64,000 bases of DNA from Jaapia argillacea MUCL 33604. Its lineage: Eukaryota > Basidiomycota > Agaricomycetes > Jaapiales > Jaapiaceae. Shown piece by piece: positions 47,675-58,956 of the stretch. The translations under genes and the position numbers were made by a program. Under the pieces are notes generated by a model. It made no database searches, was not told where the DNA came from, and saw only the letters and a list, made by a program, of their open reading frames with translations. The DNA lies in NCBI GenBank assembly GCA_000697665.1, contig KL197717.1, forward strand, positions 224,786 to 288,785, read 5' to 3'. Position 1 is the first letter of the stretch. Each line of letters starts with the position of its first letter.

Positions 47675-48849
47675 ATGGAACTTTCCCCTGTATCATCCTC
47701 TGAGTCAAACGGTGTACCTGTTCCTCTAACTCAAGTTGAGCGCGACCACGCCCACGCGAAATTACTCCAGTTTGCGCGAAAATGCTGGTCTCGGAAAACA
47801 GCCGCCTTCGCTCGAAATACTCCTGCGTCCGTCATCTGGACTGGCGACACCCTCGAAACTCTTCTGAGCAACTTTCATCTTATTCGAGGGAGGGAAAACT
47901 TGGCACACGTACTTTTGGAGTGGCGGTGGGATGATGAAGATGGTGATTCTCTGTTTGAGTTGGTGGACGCTGTGAACCGACGACTTGATCGTCGTCGTGC
48001 CGAGGCTCAGGCGAAGAGGGATAGGGAAGTTGTTGTTGGTATGTCGCGCCGGTCATCCTCGTAGCTATCTGATTAGTTGATGTGAGGACAAAGCTGTTGG
48101 CGACAGCCTGGCCACTTCATCGTCAACCACTGTGTATGTTCGTGTTTCTGTCGTTTGATATCTAGTGTTCACTTCGTTTTATAGGTGTATACGGCCATTG
48201 GAATCCTCTGGCGAGACCGAAGACCAAGAAAAACGCGCCCCGCTCTCGTGACGGGATATCGACACATTCTAACACAGAATGGTTGGTAAAAGGTGTGATT
48301 TGCCCATGTTTCCGAGAAGGTCAGCTGACGACCGGCAATCTCTCGCACCTAGATTGGTTTACATTGTCACTGTCTATCGTCTACGGTCTTGGCTGACTCG
48401 TTTCTGGGTTCGCGCAAACCTACCCACCGACTTCGTCATTGGGTAATGCCGGTTCCTGTTCGAACTCCCACACGAAAAGGGGCGTCGATAACAGTCAGCC
48501 CAAGGTGCGCCCTTCACAAATTCCATTGATGATGTACTGGAACTGACAAACCCTTCAGGAATATGAAAGCAGAAGATGTTAGAGTTCTCGGCACGGTATG
48601 ACCACCGATGTCCCTTACATTTCTCGCCCCATACGAACGACCGTGATGATCCCCTCCGATTGCTCTAAACTCAACCTAAACTCGCTGTTTGGGGAGCCGC
48701 GAATGTGCAAGGTTCATTGGTCAGGAGTTCGTCCGCGTTGTCGACGAGCAGGACCTTGATGCATATTATTTAGCCTCGAAGGTCGCGGATCAACAGTCTC
48801 ACTATGTGAAGCTTAACTCGAACGTGACATACTCATGGCCAAAGCTTAT
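47675..48849 (+). pseudogene. Unrecognised gene S, copy 1, probably inactive
   Basis: Exon 1 is open from ATG 47675 (MELSPVSSSESNGVPVPLTQ) to 48064, encoding a helical, charged protein with FARKCWSRKTAAFARN and DEDGDSLFELVDAVNRRLDRR. Further coding-like blocks follow after likely introns: EGQLTTGNLSHL, PVPVRTPTRKG, CALHKFH, NMKAEDVRVLGT, and a last exon EFVRVVDEQDLDAYYLASK ending at 48849. Where copy 2 reads CALHKFHWWYTG, this copy has TGATGA in place of TGGTGG, giving two consecutive stops. It also carries an extra 20-nt piece before CALHK. I do not recognise the protein; association with a mobile element is possible because copy 2 abuts a reverse transcriptase. Confidence 0.6.
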
Positions 48850-49175
48850 CTGATACGCATCTTCATACCTATTACAAATCCAGTGCTTGATTTACTCTCC
48901 GCTCTCGAGACGAGCACTCCAATTGCTATCAAAAGCAGCACTGTGGTCCCGGTAACATCAGAGGTGTTAAACAGCGTTCCTAGCTTCGCACATCGATTCA
49001 ATTCGTGTCTTCAGCTTGCAAAGCTCCCACCATTGCCCTCCGCCCTGAGCGGAAGTAACTTTTTGCAATCTGCGCTACGCCAAAGCTAGTGGGAAGAATA
49101 ACCATCTTCGTACATTCATACATATCACCGTATACCTCATCGTCGGAATGTGGAGCTGTGTGTGGTATGGATCAT
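48835..49175. repeat. Upstream-type repeat, copy 1 (with CCG-N7-CGG)
   Basis: Starts GCTTATCTGATACGCATCTT and ends GGAATGTGGAGCTGTGTGTG. It is similar by eye to 55020-55475 and more distantly to 52255-52637 and 58957-59352. Here it is not followed by a DUF3433 gene. It contains CCGCCCTGAGCGG at 49040-49052. Confidence 0.7.
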
Positions 49176-49573
49176 GTATCGTGTATCTGCGTTTGGTTCG
49201 TATTTATTGTACTCCCTCGCGCTGCGATACCCACCGTTCCAGCTTTACTTGTCACGTATCCGGTACTCTTTCCACCACGATTAGAATATTGAGGGATCAA
49301 AGCATGGACCTAGTTTGTCGTAAAAGTAAGACCGTTGTACCTGGCCATGTAAAACCAACTCCAAGAATTGGAAGTACTCAACACTCAACCAATTTGTCGA
49401 GGTCGATGATACGCAGCAAAATATTCAAGACTCGATCAATTGCTACTCTTATATATAAGAAATGTATGACGACTAAACCGTCAACAATATCCTCGTCGTT
49501 ACCTCCCTCCCTCTGCTCAACCTGAACCTCCTCAACCCCGACCCCCTCACACCTCTCAAAAAAAGGAATCCAT

Positions 49574-52090
49574 TCACCTAATAAAACCCCCCAAACGACC
49601 TCTCTTCGTCAGCATAACCAGTCCTGCGAGAACTAACGCAAACAAAAACCACCTCGTAGGGCCCGAGCCAGATCCTGACCGAGCGGGGAGCGAAATATTG
49701 GATAGTTTGGATAGAGCTTTGGCTTTCTTGTCCTGTGAAAACGACGTCGAATAATCGTCATGATTGTCAGAAGCGTGAAGGGACGACGAAGCGGCGGAAT
49801 GAGACATACGTCGTAAGGAGGGTACCTGGCGCCGAAAAGGATTTCGAGCCTAAAGTGCAATGTGTCAATCTAGGGACTTCACTGAAGATGACAGAGTGTA
49901 GATACCAGGAGGGCGAATCCATAGATGCTCACAGATGAGTGAACATATGAAATGAATATTTTCCAGTGTAGTACCCGCTTCCACTAGGTCCAGTGCCTCC
50001 AAACGGAAGGCCTTCAGCTGCAAATAACCACATTAAATTCTGTTTAAGACCCCAAGTGATAATGGAAAAGAAAGGCGGCGGAATACCTACCTGCTACATG
50101 GATAAGCACTTCGTTGGCGACGCAGGCGCCACTCTGGGTGTTATCGAAGACTATTGAAGTATATAGTATTAGACATATGGATCCGAGAGAGAGGTAGCGG
50201 TGGACGGCAAACCTTTCTTCTTCGTAGAGTTTTCAATCGAGAAGACGTAGAGAGCGAGCGGGTGATCCCTAAGAGAATAATCACGGTTAATGTGATGGTG
50301 TCAAAAGGTATCGAAGACATGGTGACTCACCTTGCATTGGCGAACTTGATAGCTTCGTCCAAATCTTTCACAGGGACGATAGGCAAGACAGGCCCAAATA
50401 TCTCCCTGACCAACACCAAAATACATCCCATCAGCAATTGCACATCACATTTCACCACCCAAGTCCAGAACTTACTCAGACATCAAAGAATCATCCGCAC
50501 CAACATCCTTTACGATAGTAGGCGCGATATACTTCTTACTCGCATCGCATTCCCCTGGGCCACCAACTACAATTGTCCCTTTGGAGCTGTCGAGAAGACG
50601 TTTGATACGTTCTGCGTGGTTGACAGTGATGATACGAGCAAAGGAATTTGATTCTGCGGGGCCGGAGGGATAGAAAGAGTGGTACCTAGAGAGGTGCCAA
50701 CAAGGAATTAGTAGGTAGCAACGAGAATTAATGGAATGGGAAGGGAGGGAGACATACACTTCGGTGAGAGCATCGACTAGAGGATCTTGGAACTCTTGTG
50801 GGACGAGGATATAATCTGGCGCTACGCAAGTCTAAGGGTGTAATTCCATAAGATGCACATCCGAAAAGGGGGGTTAATGGCAACGCACTTGACCTGCATT
50901 AGCCATCTTGCCCCACAGAATCCTCTTGGCAGCAATTTTGACGTCACACTTGGGATCGACGATTACGGGACTCTTTCCTATACCAGTCAAAGTGGACCTG
51001 TGAGCCCTTGAGCGAAAAATACGTGGCGGGATTGATCCTAACCTCCGAGCTATGAAAAGTTGGGTGAGTGACGAACCAATCGAATAGAGAGAAACCCACC
51101 TCGAGACTGATGGGCGTGAGATGTTTGGCTGCTGCAGTTGCGACAACCTTGGCAACACGTCCACTACCTGGTGTGCAGTAAGGACGTCAGAGGAAAGATC
51201 CTCGGAGAAGGATGTGCATACCGGTGTACAAGACTACGATTGAGTGCTGGGTTTCAGAAACTACTAGCAAAGCGGTTTTGTATAACTCACTGTGATCCCA
51301 TTGGAGTTCGAGAAGCTGGGAAAATAAAGTCAAGTAGTTGTCTTCTCGATAAGACGGAAGGACTGACCTCGGTAGTTTCTGGAACTGCGCCGTTGACGAC
51401 GCGGAACAACTCGGGGTCAAGATACTTGGGGAATAATTCAGCAAATAAGGAGCTGATTGTGGGAGCAAGTTCCGAGGGCTTTATCACAGCGGCGTTGCCA
51501 GCAGCGATGGCCCCGGCCTACGCATGGTGGTCTATGATTGATATATGCGAGCGAAATAGAGAATGAGCTCACGAAGGGCGCGAGGGATAGCCAGATAGGA
51601 TAGTTGAAGGGGCTGATTATAAGGACTACGCCCTTTGGCTCCTTGCGAGTAACAGGGCGCATGGCAGTCCAATTTATCGACAAGGGGGGCTTCTCAGGTT
51701 TCGCCCACTTCTCGACACCATAGTAGGCGCCTTTGACCTCTGTGATGGTGGCATTTATCTCCAAGCTGTATCATCGTGATAAATTTAAGACACAGTCAGA
51801 AGGAATGAGCAACGCACAAGTCAGACTCGAGGGCGGCTCTTCCTAAGTCGGCTTCGAAGGCCTTTTGGAAACGCTCGATGTTGTCTTTGAGCAGATAGGC
51901 GAGATTGAGGATTTGTTGTTTGCGATAGGTCATGGACTTTAGCTTTCCAGAGAGGAAGCCTTTGCGCAAGTCGCTATGAATCTACAGCCATGTTCGGCGA
52001 CGTCAGTTCAACCAACTTCATAGAAGGGTGCAGTGAGGACTTACTCACCTGCTCGATCTCGTCGATGAGTGTAAACTTGAGTTAAGACAT
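49574..52090 (-). CDS. HFD1: Fatty aldehyde dehydrogenase (ALDH3 type) with C-terminal membrane anchor
   Basis: Oxidises long-chain aldehydes, for example hexadecenal from sphingolipid breakdown, at ER or lipid-droplet membranes. Read as 17 exons. Motifs in order: [15 protein letters not shown]-type N-region (here MTYRKQQIL), [88 protein letters not shown] with the catalytic Glu, [15 protein letters not shown] with the catalytic Cys, [22 protein letters not shown]-type [14 protein letters not shown], and [15 protein letters not shown]. The C-terminus has a single hydrophobic span [14 protein letters not shown] followed by basic residues. Exons of 25 nt (51315-51291), 12 nt (51233-51222) and 7 nt (51049-51043) are needed. 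The only obvious ATG (52090) is followed by TCT and TAA, so the true start is unclear. Confidence 0.9.
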
Positions 52091-52254
52091 GTTCAGTGAA
52101 TGTGGAGGGAATGGTTTTCGAGCTTTTCAGGAGCCTTGGGATAAATACCGCACAGAAATGCTTTCCAGGACCGAACGATTCGGGGTAGATCTAGGTCGAA
52201 CGGAGTAACCGAAACCCGAAACCAATCAACTGCTACCCCGCGGTCCACCTGAAA

Positions 52255-52637
52255 GCTTCAAAATGCAGACTTGGACGAGATCAGTGCCCTACCCAAGGCC
52301 TTGAGGCGCGAATTGGGGTCGCGTGTCCACAGCTTTCAAAGTTCCCCGCTTTGACGACTCCATCTGTCTTGCATCCTCGCACCAATTCGTTTTGACCGGC
52401 AGTAATTTCTTGCCAACCTTCGTAGGCGCTACTGCTTGTGGGAAGATACTCCAAGCTCATTGGTCCTCATACCTGCATGCACAACGTCCTATACATCTCG
52501 CTCCACTTACACCCACTAGGATGGACTGGGCCTGGGCCTGGGCAACCCATTCTACAATCCAGGGTGAACTCTGGCGACAGTCAGACTAGTAGAAGGTTGG
52601 GCTTGCGGACCCAGGGAGAAGGTGAACAGTGTTAGTC
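52255..52637. repeat. Truncated copy of the DUF3433 upstream repeat
   Basis: Very similar by eye (around nine bases in ten) to 58957-59352: both share GCAGACTT, TTGAGGCGC, GTCTTGCATCCTCGCACCAA, TTTCTTGCCAACCTTCGT and GGATGGACTGGGCCT, and stop resembling each other after GTGTTAGTC. Here the repeat stops at 52637 where reverse transcriptase-like coding begins on the other strand. The CCG-N7-CGG site of the other copies is missing because of a deletion near 52390. Confidence 0.75.
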
Positions 52638-53880
52638 AGAAAATCGCGCCAACTGTGTGAATGCTTCGAGATGAGATGGAAGGAGAGGGAGTTTCCTGTG
52701 AACAGGGTCCACGCGGATCTTCAGCGACCCGCGAACGGTTGCACGAACGAGAGGGTCGACACGACTTTTGTCGAAATTGGGATAAAGGTCGTGTAGGAAG
52801 TGGCTCCGGTGCGCAAAGGCTGTCAGACCAATGACTAGTCGTTGTGGAGGGGACGCAAGCGTAGAAGTGTGGTGAATGGCAGAGACAATTGCAGCCAACT
52901 CGAGAAAGAAGATGTCGATTTTGATGTGAGGGGGAGGCTCTCGGATAGCGTAGTAAAAGCCGGAGTCACCAGTGACAAGAGCGAGACCCAATCGGAGGCT
53001 CGCATCTGCTCGCATCAGTCCACATCACCATATCGGCCTCACCATCCTTCCAATATCCTCTGTCAACGAATCGAACTCCGATGGATCGAGGGATAATATC
53101 TGTTAGCCAAAGGAGGTCTGATTTGACCTGGGAATTGATGGGAATGCAAGCCAAAGCAGAGGTTTTATTCTTCGTCTTGCGATAAAGCTCGGAAAGAGCA
53201 GGGCAGTCCCAAGGAAGGACATTGAGGAGCCAATTGAGGTGCCCAGCGAGGCGTTGCCATTGTCGAAGAGGAGGCTTGTGATCAACAGTGTCGAGAAATC
53301 CGCAGATCGTCCCAACGAGGTCGGAAATGGAGGAAGGAGTGAGGGAGATGCTACCACTAGTGATGTCAACGTAGAACCCAATGATCTTGATAGTGGACCC
53401 ATGTTCTTGTTTCTTGTGAGAGCAGGGACAACCAGTGGTGTCCCAAAACTGCAGGAGCTGGACTTGCCGATATGGACGAAGTTGACCATGGAACATGACA
53501 AGGTTGTCAGCAAAATCCCAGCCATAAAACTCGTCCATATAAACATGTAGGTCAAGGATGTGAAAGATATGGATCACACAAGGCGTCATACAGCGCACCA
53601 AAGGCGAGGCGAAGCACGGTTCCCAAAAACGAGACGTCCGACAGTGTAAAAGTGACCGTCCACGCACACAATTTGACGTAATTGTCGCAAGGGATGCACA
53701 GGGAGATTGAGGAAAGCAGAAGAAACGTCGTCTTTAAAAAGAAGTAGAGGGATGTTTTGACAAGCGATGCGAGGATCACGAAAGGATTGTCCAAAATCGT
53801 GCATGTTGTCGTAGCGAACGTAGGTATAATTCCCGTTGGGACGGGCATCGACTCTACGAGTTGGAGGCGTTTGTGAGCGA
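52638..53880 (-). mobile_element. Broken reverse transcriptase-RNase H fragment of a retroelement
   Basis: Minus-strand frames, with at least one shift near 53590, spell a reverse transcriptase in order: NGNYTYVRYDNMHDFGQSF, LLLFKDDVSSAFLNLPVHPL, GRLVFGNRASPRLWC, VYMDEFYGWDFADNL, KIIGFYVDITSG, WQRLAGHLNWLLNVLPW and VKSDLLWLTDIIPRSIGV. An RNase H-like end follows (IKIDIFFLELAAIVSAI), with a final stop at about 52632. This arrangement matches a reverse transcriptase type frequent in agaricomycete genomes, perhaps DIRS-like, but no recombinase or terminal repeat is visible here. The usual YVDD box reads YMDE. The frameshift and missing 5' part show that the copy is dead. Confidence 0.85.
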
Positions 53881-54026
53881 GCTGGACAAATGTATTGAGG
53901 AAGTTCGGGAGGCTTTGGTAGAGCTGAGGTGTCTCAAGCATAAGCCTTGAGGAAGTTTAGTGCTCCTCGAATTGAGTGCGCTCTCGTGCGCGGGAATAAA
54001 AATGCATTTTGACCGTCATAGAAAAT

Positions 54027-54960
54027 GACCTCCTTCGCTCGAAATTCCCCTGCTTCCGTCATCTGGACTGGTAACACTCTCGACACTCTTCTGAGCAACT
54101 TTCACCTCATTCTGTGTACCTTCGGAGTGGGCATGATGAGGATGGTGATTCTTTGTTTGAGTTGGTGGATGCGGTAAACCGGCGACTTGATCGTCGTCAT
54201 GTCGCACGTCCACGAAGCCTGGGTTCGGACGAGTCCGAAGTTCATAAGTTCTCCTGCAGCGGTGCAAGTTCCAGGACATCTCGTCCTCTGATTTCAGGTC
54301 CCAATAGTTTGCCTATCCGTTTTTTCTTGGGTCTCCAAAGTCAGTCGGGCAAGCTCCCTTAGTCACTGGGTATGTTCGTGTTTCTGTCGCTTGATATACA
54401 GTATGGTGTTCACATCGTTGATAGATGTACGCGCCCATTGGAGTCCTCTTGCGAGACCGAAGACCCAGGAACACGCGCCCCGCTCTCGTTTCACATTCTA
54501 ACACAGAATAGTTGTAAAAGGTGTGATTTGGCCAGTTTCCGAGAAGGTCAGCTGACGACCGGCAATCTCTCATATTTATTGCCACTGTCTATCGACTCGA
54601 TCTTAGCTGACTCGTTTCCGGGTTCGCGCAAACCTACCCACCGATTTCGTCATTGGGCAATGCTGGTTCCTATTCGAACTCCCACACGAAAAGGGAGGTG
54701 CGCCCTTCACAAATTCCATTGGTGGTATACTGGAACTGACAAAACCTTCAGGAATATGAAAGCGGAAGATGTTAGAGTTCTCGGTACGGTTTGAGCACCG
54801 GTGTACTACATTTCACCCTCGCCCCTCATCCGAACGTCGGCGGCGATCCCTTCCGATTGCTCCAAACTCAACCTAAACTCGCTGTCTGGGGAGCCGCGAA
54901 TGTGCAAGGACATTCATCGTCCGTCCGCATTATCGACATTGACCAATCCTAATGCATATT
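54027..54960 (+). pseudogene. Unrecognised gene S, copy 2, degraded
   Basis: Homologous to copy 1 from ASVIWTGNTLDTLLSNFHL onward, but the first half of exon 1 is missing, cut at the junction with the reverse transcriptase region. The segment DEDGDSLFELVDAVNRRLD is kept only after a frameshift. The middle part is better preserved than in copy 1: 54372-54794 is open and reads EGQLTTGNLSYLLPLS, RHWAMLVPIRTPTRKGRC, ALHKFHWWYTGTDKTF and NMKAEDVRVLGTV. The last exon (VVDEQDLDAYYL in copy 1) is ruined here. The two copies together suggest what the ancestral protein contained, but neither is functional. Family unknown. Confidence 0.65.
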
Positions 54961-55019
54961 ATTTTTAGCCTCGAAGATCACGGATCAATAACCTCCCACT
55001 AATTCAAGCCTCCCTCCAA

Positions 55020-55560
55020 CGTGATCATCAGAGCTTATCTGATACGCATCTTCATCGTATTCCAAATCTGGTCTTTGGTTATGCGGGCTCGAGGCGAGCG
55101 CTGCATGGCCATCGAAAGGAGTGCTGTAGTCCCTTCAACATCAGATCAGAGGGGTTCAACAGCGGTCCATCGATGCAATTTTGTACCTTCAGCTTTCATA
55201 GTTGCCCTCCGCTCTGAGCGGAAGTAACTTTTGCAACCTGCGCCTGCGCCACGGCTAGTGGGAAGAACAACGATCTTCGTACCTGCATGCATATCACTGC
55301 ATACCTCATCGACCACTTCATCCACCAATAGGATGAAGTGTGCCTGGGCAGCGTATCCTGCAATCCTGCGTAGCTCTGGGAATAGCTAGATAAGTAAAAG
55401 ATTGGGTTCTGGACCCGGGAAGCTGGAGAAGGCACGCACCGTTCGTGGAATGTGGAGCTGTGTGTGGTACTGCATCGGGTCGATATGGCGTGGCTTGCAT
55501 CCGTCCATATAGCACCTCGTTTGTCATAATCTGGCTCCATATCCTCGTTTACTGCTTTTC
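55020..55560. repeat. Upstream repeat of DUF3433 copy T1
   Basis: Similar by eye to 48835-49175 (shared AGCTTATCTGATACGCATCTTC, here noted as its core CTGATACGCATCTTC, and GGAATGTGGAGCTGTG). It contains a perfect CCG-N7-CGG site, CCGCTCTGAGCGG at 55209-55221. It ends just upstream of the T1 start at 55702, so it likely includes the T1 promoter. Confidence 0.7.
55209..55221. promoter_or_regulatory. CCG-N7-CGG site, candidate zinc-cluster factor target
   Basis: CCGCTCTGAGCGG is an inverted CGG pair with a 7-bp spacer, the architecture bound by fungal Zn(II)2Cys6 dimers. The same spacing occurs at 49040-49052 and 59108-59120 in the related repeats. Binding is inferred only. Confidence 0.45.
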
Positions 55561-55701
55561 TGGTCACCGTTTCCTCGGCCACGACACCACTGCAATCTAA
55601 GTCTATCCTCTTCCCTTTTGTTTTCTCAGCTAGGCTTCTTTGGCGTTCTCTTGATCTTGCCCCTCATCAACATCCATTTGATTTCCCGTTCGGACCTCTA
55701 G

Positions 55702-58351
55702 ATGGCGCCCGCGAAATACGCTCGGCTAGTTGACTCGGAACCATACTCTGGAGGTTATCAACCTGTGAGCCCTTCCCATTATTTTCCAAAGTAACGTTGA
55801 ACTGAACGATTTCCCAGGCTGCAAAAGCGAGCTCAATCTCATCCCCAAGTTACAATGGTCAATTTGCAACATATCCTCCGGATCAAAAACCACGCGAAAT
55901 TCAACCCCGTACGTCTTTGCCTCTCCTTGATGGCATGTCGACGATAGTGCTTAATAGTTTCTTTGACCCTCAGCCCCACCAGGCCGACCTTTCCACCATA
56001 GTTCAACACCGTGGGTGCCGGTTCCTTTGAGACCGTGGTTCTGGATTCCGTATACGGTCGTCTTGATCGGCATTGCAATCACCTTGGAAGTGTTGTTGAA
56101 TTATAGCAACACTCATCAAGGTTCGTGCTCGTCTCCCTCTGCTGCCCTATCTAGAGACTGACCACTGCTCCAACTATGTAGGGTGGAAAGTCCCGTTTTC
56201 AAATACAAGTGCCGAGTCTGGGGTGTTGCATTTTGTCTCCGTTCGTCATCTATCAATTGCTATCTTTCAGTTTATTTATTGATATGTATGTTATCTGCCA
56301 GACGTCAGGTCCTGTTGCTTTCGCAATGGTGCTGGTGGGTGTATGGGCTTGGATAGGTTTTGAGATAAAAATGATGCAGGTCTGTGACGTTTCAACCTAC
56401 CTTATCGCGCTCTCCGCCCGTTACTCAAATCAAATCCAGCCCTATGTCGATCTCGTTCACGGAGATTCTCCCCCTGAGCGCAGCCTCTTATTGGACTATA
56501 CACGCTCCAAGTAGGCACCCGTCTAGATCACATTCGACTAAGTAGAGCCTCACATCTATCCATTTCACCTGAGAATAGCCAATTTCTCGTTTGGTCCGTT
56601 GCGGCTGCGAACAAGCATTACGTTGTTGCCCTAGCGTCTTTGTTGGGTCTCTTGGCTTTGGTACTGAAACCTATGGCAAGCACTCTCGTGACTATTCGCG
56701 ATACTTGGATTGCGGCCCCTGGTATGCTTTCGCTTTCCTTGAATCCTAGGTTGGTGTTGATTCGGGCCCATGTTAGATATGGTTGTCAACAACTTGGCTG
56801 CTATCAGCCTGAACCAGGCTGATCAATTTTGGGACCTAACCTGTAGGTAATGAACTCCTCCCAGTGCAGCCGGGTCTGATTCCGACTGGCTCATTTGGGT
56901 TAGTTTTCTTGAATGCTGCGGGTTATGCTTCTGCCTCCATTTTGTATAACCTCTCCGACCCGGAGTTCATTCACCAAGGTTACACTGTCGGACCTTTCGA
57001 GGTAGGCGGGATCGACCTCTCGCAGGTGGAGTGGCTACATCACAATTATGTTCGTTTCAGATTCCTCAAGTTCAAGGTATCAATGGGACGGTGTGGGCTA
57101 ACACTACGGCCATTTTGAGCTCTCCGAACTGCCGGGCCGCGACATCTGTATGTGCTAGCTGTTTTTTTTTATAGCCAGCTCCTGAATCCTTAGTTGACCA
57201 CTGTGAATAGGTGAATATGACCCAAGCCGCAAATGGCGGTTGGCTGAATCATGCCTCGTTCCCCAGTTGTGATTTTTCCTGGAGCATTGCCAATGTATCG
57301 GAGAACTTTTTCGGTACGCCTGCGTACAGCTGACTTTCATATGTTTATCTACCACGCAATTCGCCAGGTGTTGATATATGCCCAAATTCCGGTGGTACGA
57401 ACGGCACGATCCCACCATATTTCAGCCCTGGTGTCTTTTGGTTCTTTACCTATTCCCCAAGCGTCGCGGCATCCGCCACTTATTGTGCACCTACGATCTC
57501 CCTATGGGACGTTACAGCTGAAGTCGACATGGTAACTCAGAATCTCACCAGCGTAACCACCATCGGCCAATTCAATTCCCAAACTTCCAACTTTTCCGCT
57601 CTGTCAGCGAATGTGACAGGAGCACCGGTGTCTGGGCAGGCGTATAACGGAATCCACTTTAATCTGAGCGATGCGGATTCGTTTGTGTTGACGAGGGAGA
57701 GTGCAACGCAGCTTATGTTGCCCGCTGCTGTGTTTCAAGCTGCGATTGATTCACCTCAGGGTGTTACCGCTCCTTTCTCGGATGGATCGTTTGTGAACCT
57801 GGTATCTTCGGTTTATGTGAGTTTTTCTACGGTTGTTGACGGTGAAAGGGCTCTTACTGATGTTTCTTGAAGACGAAGTATTTGGTGTTGCTTGCAAAGA
57901 CCATTTACTACTTACCGTACACTGAACCGATGACTATTATGATGATGACGGACCAGAAACGGCTGTGGCTGAGGTGAGCCCTTGTGTTTCACAACTTGGG
58001 GCAAATTTTGATACGGAATTCCCAGTGATGTTTCCGTTCACTTATTAGCAACTGCTATGGTCCTTTTGGCTTTCTTCGGGGTCGTCGTTCAAATCCTCCA
58101 TCGACATGATAGACAATATTTGAGACTGGCTCACGAGCCGGGTGCGTGATGATGCTTCTCCTTTGACCTTCTGCTTACATTTCTTCATAGGCACCATCGC
58201 GTCTGCCGCCGCCATGGGTGAAGGAACCCAGATAGGTCATCTCCTCTCCGGCCGCTTGGGTTCGGAAGATATAATTCAAGCTCTTCGCGACAAACGATTC
58301 CGTATCGACCCTGTCTCAATGAAGATTTTGACGGAGGGTGAGTCTGGCTGA
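55702..58351 (+). CDS. DUF3433-family multispanning membrane protein, copy T1
   Basis: Starts MAPAKYARLVDSEPYSGGYQ, a short Ser/Pro-rich cytosolic tail. The first membrane span is WFWIPYTVVLIGIAITLEVLL, followed by NYSNTH. Later spans include VAFAMVLVGVWAWIGF and HYVVALASLLGLLALVL. A large extracellular region with many N-glycosylation sites follows (VWANTTAIL, QNLTSVTTIG, NFNLSD-type HFNLSDADSF), then a span in LLATAMVLLAFFGVVVQIL and a cytosolic end with GHLLSGRLGSEDIIQAL and FRIDPVSMKILTE. About ten exons; every join checked against copy T2 is in frame. The function of DUF3433 proteins is not known to me. The gene is probably a tandem duplicate of T2, with a similar upstream block. Confidence 0.88.
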
Positions 58352-58956
58352 GAATCTTCCCAATCTCTGCATCCCAGGCGGTGATGTTTGGATTGAGTGG
58401 GTTGAGTCAGAGGAAGGCGAATTACCAGTCAGATTGCCATACTTGAAACGAGAAATGAAGTTTATGCAGTGTAATCATGATGCTAAATTCTAATCAGTGG
58501 AACCACTGGACGGCGATGGTATTGTGAGCAATCTATCTACTTGATGATATGCATATGAATTCGGTGCCTCAAATATTCAGTGACAACTAGTTCCGAATAA
58601 ATCTAGCGTCGACTCGGGCGAATCGATTGGTGGTGAGCGGGTATGAGGAAAATGTTCATAAGAGCGATATCGCGGGGTCAACTGAACTAAATGCTCGAGT
58701 GTATGGTTTGTGATTACTTAGTACAATGCATGAACGCCAGCAGCTCAGGGACAGGGAGCAGTAACAGGACGGAGGCGTGACTAGTGACCGGTGACGCCTC
58801 GTCACACTTACTACAGGCTGTTCTCCACACCCATTGCTTCGAGGCTTCGCTCATTCTCTTGACCACAGCTTCGAACTTATGGGGAATCATGAAAGTGACC
58901 ATATTTTGACTTGAAATTGTCGATTATTTTATCTGGTCGAGGTAGACCTTGCACAG
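58352..58956. other. Spacer downstream of T1
   Basis: About 600 bp with no supportable gene. It holds the 3' end of T1. A 62-codon minus-strand frame at 58714-58902 has no recognisable feature. Confidence 0.4.
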
